From assembly GCF_001625085.1 (NCBI RefSeq), contig NZ_BDAW01000010.1:1-61263 (forward strand): DNA of 61,263 nt, given 5' to 3'. Of the stretch, positions 61,080 to 61,263 are shown one piece after another (the stretch's first letter is position 1; every line of letters starts with the position of its first letter). The translations under genes and the position numbers were made by a program. Below the pieces are notes generated by a model. The model worked only from the letters and a program-made list of their open reading frames with translations. It searched no databases and was not told where the DNA came from. The DNA is from Nocardia acidivorans NBRC 108247 (GTDB lineage Bacteria; Actinomycetota; Actinomycetes; Mycobacteriales; Mycobacteriaceae).

Positions 61080-61263
61080 TTACTGGACGCGGGTGGCGGC
61101 GGCGGGAGCGTCGTCGTCCTCCGGGATGTAGACGTCATTGATATTGATATTGACCTCGACGACCTCGAGCGCGGTCATCTGCTCGATGGCGGCGATGACG
61201 CTGCGCCGGATCTGGCGCGCCAATTCGGCGATGGCGACGCCGTATTCGACGACGATCTCCAGA
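61080..61263 (-). CDS. Asp23/Gls24-family protein (5' part outside window)
   Basis: The last 60 residues before a TAA at 61080-61082 read LEIVVEYGVAIAELARQIRR and ALEVVEVNININ, the Asp23 alkaline-shock C-terminal pattern, then an acidic, alanine-rich tail. The frame is open to the right edge. It is the upstream partner of the small membrane gene, 24 bases apart. Confidence 0.8.
   Translation of the reverse strand, partial: LEIVVEYGVAIAELARQIRRSVIAAIEQMTALEVVEVNININDVYIPEDDDAPAAATRVQ

Noticed and set aside
1..61263. tRNA, rRNA, CRISPR arrays or insertion sequences
   Set aside because: No tRNA cloverleaf, regular direct-repeat array, transposase motif or terminal inverted repeats were recognised on either strand.

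Overview
The window is high-GC, densely coding actinobacterial DNA with strongly G/C-biased third codon positions. The order relA, apt, peptide-binding lipoprotein, secF, secD, yajC and then ruvB, ruvA, ruvC, yebC, pdxT, tesB, pdxS is the conserved Mycobacteriales chromosomal backbone. The many TetR, MerR, AraC, PucR and MarR regulators beside small oxidoreductase genes point to Nocardia or a close relative. This is inferred from gene content; no rRNA or tRNA gene is present to confirm it.

Left edge (1-5077, minus strand): a compact, translationally coupled set of type IV secretion or conjugation-like genes. It contains a TrbL/VirB6-like polytopic protein cut by the window edge, a membrane-anchored assembly-type protein, two tiny two-helix pilin-like proteins, two ParA-like P-loop proteins and a membrane-anchored leader gene. 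A matching cell-wall hydrolase (M23 plus lytic transglycosylase plus a catalytically dead NlpC/P60 domain) lies about 8 kb away at 13.8-15.8 kb.

5.3-9.4 kb carries single metabolic genes (SDR, quinone oxidoreductase, dienelactone hydrolase, ppnP, a tautomerase-like gene) and a decayed gene. relA, an ABC-F ATPase and the hydrolase follow. A block of MerR, SDR and PucR genes between two copies of a small membrane-protein gene (15.9-19.3 kb) separates relA from apt. apt, the lipoprotein and secF-secD-yajC run to 25.1 kb.

25.2-42 kb is accessory. It holds an AraC-DinB fusion coupled to a reductase, a Baeyer-Villiger-type monooxygenase with a divergent TetR and a perfect operator, a protein made of four DivIVA-like repeats, a two-HKD phospholipase D, an imine-reductase-like gene with a divergent MerR, an amidase, a Tat-exported MpaB/DUF2236 (possibly Lcp-like) oxygenase with its TetR, a GlxA-type regulator divergent from an oxidoreductase, and several broken genes.

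42.4-59 kb contains ruvCAB, a thioesterase, a macrodomain hydrolase, yebC, pdxT, a KimA-like permease, tesB, a run of small proteins, a beta-lactamase-fold gene with its AraC regulator, MerR and MarR genes, an MHYT sensor and pdxS. The right edge (59.4-61.3 kb) is an Asp23/AmaP-type envelope-stress cluster continuing past the window.

Recurring themes are: many regulator or enzyme genes with a TANNNT -10 box only 6-7 bases before the start codon (probable leaderless mRNAs); perfect dyads between divergent regulator/enzyme pairs; and at least five reading frames broken by single indels or stops, which could be real decay or assembly errors.
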